Source of the DNA: Nemania diffusa
Lineage: Eukaryota > Ascomycota > Sordariomycetes > Xylariales > Xylariaceae
NCBI GenBank assembly: GCA_038501195.1
Contig: JBBPUQ010000011.1
Coordinates: forward strand, 558,001-622,000
Direction: 5' to 3'
Length of the DNA: 64,000 nucleotides
The position numbers and the translations under genes are program-made. A model generated the notes under the pieces. That model saw only the letters and a list, made by a program, of their open reading frames with translations. It did not search any database and had not been told where the DNA came from. Below, piece after piece: positions 61,025-64,000 of this stretch (position 1 is its first letter; each line of letters opens with the position of its first letter).

Positions 61025-62548
61025 ATGGCGGCCGTTTCTCACAACCACGCCCACTACCAGGCGCGTCTCGACTACATCAAGCAAATATTAGCAGATTATT
61101 TGAATCTCTCTGATGAGGTAGGCAACAAACTAGCAGCAAGCTTACCTTTAGCTTCTCCACTTAGCTAAGTTATCCTTGCTGAATTTGCAATATTATCTAA
61201 CGACGATAACTCTTAATAGGTTATAGATCAAACCAAGATCACGCCAATACAATACGAACATGACTTCCCATTTAAGTATAACAATTTCGTCTACCGCCTT
61301 TCGCTTGCTATCGGCATCTCGGGCGATGTTGATGGAAGTCGCAAGCCCAAGCACCGAGGCTGCGTCCCTATTCCAGCAGGTACCAGGGATTTCATACTAC
61401 GTCTAAGCAATCCGGACACGGAAGGCATGCACCAAGAAACGCGAGTGCAGAATGAAGTCGGCATTCTTACTCTCGCCTCAGCTGCTCTCTGCCATATCAA
61501 ACCCAACGTAGTTCCCCGGGTTTTTGGCTGGCGTGGCGCTACCCCCGATCATCTAGGCTGGATCCTAGAAGAACTGATGCCCGGCGCACCACTTGCCGAG
61601 GCCTTTGACAAAACCATGTCTCTTGGCCAGAAGAAAGAGATTTTGGCACAAATGGCAGGCCTGCTAAAGGCGCTACAAGACTACCAGCTTCCTGCAAGTA
61701 TTAAAGGCTGGGGAGGTGTGACGTTCGATAACAGCGGTGCCATAGTCAGCGCGTCTATGCCTAGCGTTGGTACCGGGCCGTGGTCTTCTTTTGAAGACTC
61801 TTATAGAGGCCGCTTAGAAGTAGCACTCAGCAAAGCTGATGTAAACCCGTATTTGCAAGGTTGGCGTGCCAACGGCGTCAGAGAACGTGTTGATGCTTTT
61901 ATTGAGCGTGGCCTAGTAATGCAATTCTCTAACTTGGAGTCAAAGCAAAACAGGAGTATTATACACGCAGATTTTAGTTAGTATCATTTCCTATTTGTTT
62001 AAAATCTCTTGCTGGTACTTTAGCTTTAGTGACTTTAGCACTGACACTTAGACAAAGCTACTGATAATATACTCTACGACCCTGCAACGGGCCGTATAAC
62101 AGCACTTCTCGATTATGATTTCGCTAGCATCCTACACCCTGCATATGAATTCTTCCGCTCCTTTAATAGCACCGGCGGCCGGCTTAGCGGCTGGTTGGGC
62201 GACGCGACTCCACAGGAGAAGGAGGCCGCAGCGCTTCGGAATGCCAAACTTACCGGACAGTCTCCTTCACCTCTTCCAGTTCCGGTGGCGGCCGATAATG
62301 CGGGGGTTGATTGGGAACTCGCGCAGGCATGGGAAGACGAGCTGCAGAAACTGGACGTAAAGCGACCTAGCTCTATTCAAGGGATTGATAAGATTGCGGA
62401 TGTTGACGAAGTTTTGGGCTGTCTATTACCCTGGACATTGACTAATGAGGACTATTTGAGAATGAATCCAGAGGAAGATCACAGAATGAAGTTGAGACGC
62501 AAGAGCGAGAGGCAGCTTGTAGCCTTACTAGGTCACATGGGATTCTAA
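61025..62548 (+). CDS. APH-family (phosphotransferase enzyme family) kinase-like protein
   Basis: Three exons (61025-61117, 61220-61976, 62052-62548) give 448 aa. The fold is that of aminoglycoside/choline kinase-like enzymes. FVYRLSLAI lies in the N-lobe, with FILRLSNPD corresponding to the ATP-binding Lys region (here Arg, not Lys), then QNEVGILTLA with the helix-C Glu and LGWILEELMPGAPL as hinge. Splicing restores the catalytic loop HADFNKATDNIL (His280, Asp282, Asn289), followed by LLDYDF (Asp304 or Asp306 for Mg2+). The C-terminal 80 residues are acidic and helical. Fungi carry dozens of such proteins, mostly of unknown substrate; antibiotic resistance should not be assumed. Exon junctions all keep frame. 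It is divergent from the small ORF upstream. Confidence 0.88.
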
Positions 62549-62733
62549 CGGTTGCAAGAGAGAAACGACGGCGACGAGAGAATATGCTGAAAAAAAGGGG
62601 CAGAATGCAGATAATTGATAGTGACGGTAGGGGATAGATAGGTGGGCGAATATTTGAGTCACGTGGTAGATCTGAACTCGCAGATAATACTGCTGTATTT
62701 CATGAACTTTAGAACGTGCATCATTCAACAAAC

Positions 62734-62985
62734 TCACCCAGTCCCATCCGGATGGAACACGAGCGTCCTAACCTCGATACTCTCCCTCTTCGGCATATCC
62801 TCATACTCCTCTTTCACAATCGCCGTAATATGCGGCGCCCTCCGCGTCCTCCCGTCCATCTTCAAATCAAAACACTTAATCAGCAGCACCTCCTCAGGCG
62901 TCTGCTTATGCAGATAATACCACTTATGCTCTAAAACCGCTCTTACTGAAAATATATCCCCCTCCTCATCTGGCTGATGCTCGTA
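62734..62985 (-). pseudogene. 3' fragment of a CmcJ/NvfI-like oxygenase or methyltransferase-type gene
   Basis: A minus-strand frame without a start codon runs to TGA at 62736-62734. It reads HKWYYLHKQTPEEVLLIKCF, then DGRTRRAPHITAIV and ESIEVRTLVFHPDGTG. This is the conserved C-terminus of the fungal family annotated as 7-alpha-cephem-methoxylase/CmcJ-like (often found in secondary-metabolite clusters). Upstream the frame meets a TGA (62988-62986) at a position where Trp would fit, which is a G-to-A change, then a TAG, and 70 bp further the A/T-rich repeat region begins. The N-terminal two thirds of the gene are absent. It is a relic, tail to tail with the APH-like gene. Confidence 0.65.
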
Positions 62986-63079
62986 TCACTCACGACTTCT
63001 TACAGTACCTTCCTAAGAAGCGGAATAGCGGCGCCGACGATGGGCCATGTATAAATAAATTAATTATATAATTAACTAG

Positions 63080-63250
63080 GCTGACTGACCTGACTGACCA
63101 GGTGGTTGACCCGATTTATCTGATTGGCCTACCTAACGGAATTAACTTAACTGACTTAATTGATTGAACTTTATATAAGTTAATAATAGGTCAGCCTGGT
63201 CAGGCAGGCCCAGTTAAGCCCATTTAGGGAGGGCCATACGTACAGACCAC
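63080..63250. repeat. Short GGTCA/TGACC-type array
   Basis: Degenerate tandem words GACTGACC, GGTTGACC and GGTCAGGC in both orientations, in the same family as the larger palindrome that follows. Confidence 0.6.
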
Positions 63251-63404
63251 CGACAAAACTATTTCTACCCCAATTTCCGTTTTTAGTTTTTAGTTTTTAA
63301 AAAATAAATTTCGCAAGTACTATATACAGTAATAAATTAATTCAATTTATTGTATAAAACAATATATATTTAGCTTAATTAACTTATAGGCTTGATTAAA
63401 TTTA

Positions 63405-63835
63405 TTTAACCTGACTGACTTGACTGACCTGGTTAACCTGGTTGACTTGGTTGGTTTGATTGATTTGACTAACCTGACTGAATTGACTGACCTAACTGAC
63501 TTGGTTGGACTAACCTGACTGACTTAGTTGAATTGACTGACCTAGTTGACCTAACTAGACCTGACTAGACCTGACTGACCTGACTGACCTGGTTGAATTG
63601 ACTGACCTGACTGAATTAACTGACCTAGTTGACCTAACTGGACCCGACTGAACTGGTTGATCTGGTCAACCTAACTAGGTCAGTTAAGTCTAGTCAGGCT
63701 AACTACCTAGGTAGGTTAACCAGATCGACCAGGTCAATCAGGTCAATCAGGTCCAGTCAGGTCCAGTCAGGTCAACTAGGTCAGTTAATTTAGTCAGGCC
63801 AGTCAATTCAACCAGGTCAGTCAGGTCAATTATGT
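63405..63835. repeat. Degenerate TGACCTGACTGA minisatellite
   Basis: A tandem array of words such as CTGACTTGACTGACC and GACCTGGTTGA on the left, which switches to the reverse-complement orientation (GGTCAGTCAGGTCAA) on the right after about 63,690. Confidence 0.8.
63577..63827. repeat. Large imperfect palindrome within the minisatellite
   Basis: The left arm (about 63577-63679) matches the reverse complement of the right arm (about 63705-63827) along its length, including GACCTGGTTGAATTGACTG and ATTAACTGACCTAGTTGACC, with a few substitutions and extra 9-bp units in the right arm. The centre is CTACCTAGGTAGG. It could fold into a hairpin of roughly 100 bp. Confidence 0.75.
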
Positions 63836-64000
63836 TATAAGCTTCGTGTGTGATCTAGCCTGTTGATCGTACGGCTTAGTCAGCCGTTGTTTTCTGGGTC
63901 GCAGCTCTGTATTAAAAATTAATAACAACACGTTTAATCTACTTGTAAACAAAATTAAATTATACTAATAAAGTTAATATTTAAACAGTTTAAATTATAA

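Larger units (their letters stand above)
62986..64000. other. Repeat-rich end of window
   Basis: No gene. It begins with remnants of the CmcJ-like frame, followed by A/T-rich stretches (63,050-63,080, 63,260-63,420) alternating with GGTCA/TGACC-type arrays, and from about 63,910 enters another A/T-rich block resembling the start of the window. Confidence 0.6.

Noticed and set aside
61025..62548. Antibiotic resistance (aminoglycoside phosphotransferase) gene
   Set aside because: The kinase-like fold is shared by many fungal proteins of unknown substrate, and the usual ATP-binding Lys is not evident, so a resistance function is not supported.

Overview
The window comes from the nuclear genome of a filamentous ascomycete (Pezizomycotina). 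The evidence is short GT-AG introns of about 46 to 100 nt with CTAAC-like branch points, fungal gene families (RPL21, TAF6, SDHC, GMC oxidoreductase, DyP peroxidase, NB-ARC, HeLo-like and ubiquitin-like domain proteins, HNH_2, a Zn-less Fungal_trans_2 factor), and large blocks that look mutated by RIP (repeat-induced point mutation). The species cannot be named from the sequence.

Region 1 (1-20,400) is an almost pure A/T block with no usable reading frame. Two pairs of direct repeats can still be read in it. A 308-bp pair (2493-2800 and 8089-8396) is flanked by TTAAC. A 235-bp pair (12743-12977 and 19215-19449) is flanked by TATTA. They define two LTR retrotransposons whose coding content has been erased, apparently inserted into older repeat sequence. 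The edge at about 20,400 is sharp, and the essential gene RPL21 starts only 1 kb away.

Region 2 (20,400-31,000) holds RPL21, a HeLo-like plus ubiquitin-like domain gene that may be broken, and a complete 3980-bp hAT transposon. The hAT element has 24-bp terminal inverted repeats, an intact 8-bp target duplication, and a mutated but frame-preserved BED-finger transposase.

Region 3 (31,000-43,780) is gene-poor. It has a multi-pass membrane glycoprotein, minisatellites, an 807-bp Tc1/mariner-type MITE, and two paralogous HNH_2-family genes in the same orientation. The second paralog has lost the HNH residues and is split by a 547-bp insertion that is flanked by a 15-bp direct repeat and ends in a (CAT)n tail.

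Region 4 (43,780-62,550) is gene-dense: a GMC oxidoreductase diverging from a DyP peroxidase (plausibly an H2O2 producer and consumer), a Fungal_trans_2-type regulator, a short NB-ARC protein, a small secreted cysteine-rich protein (effector-like), a divergent SDHC, TAF6 and an APH-like kinase. Region 5 (62,550-64,000) has the 3' fragment of a CmcJ-like enzyme, a large imperfect palindrome of GGTCA-type repeats, and the start of another A/T-rich block.

Overall this looks like a compartmentalised genome in which housekeeping genes sit close to repeat-derived AT blocks, and immunity-type genes (HeLo/ULD, NB-ARC, HNH_2, secreted Cys-rich protein) lie between them. Most gene models below are spliced models that I derived by hand from frame continuity and splice signals.
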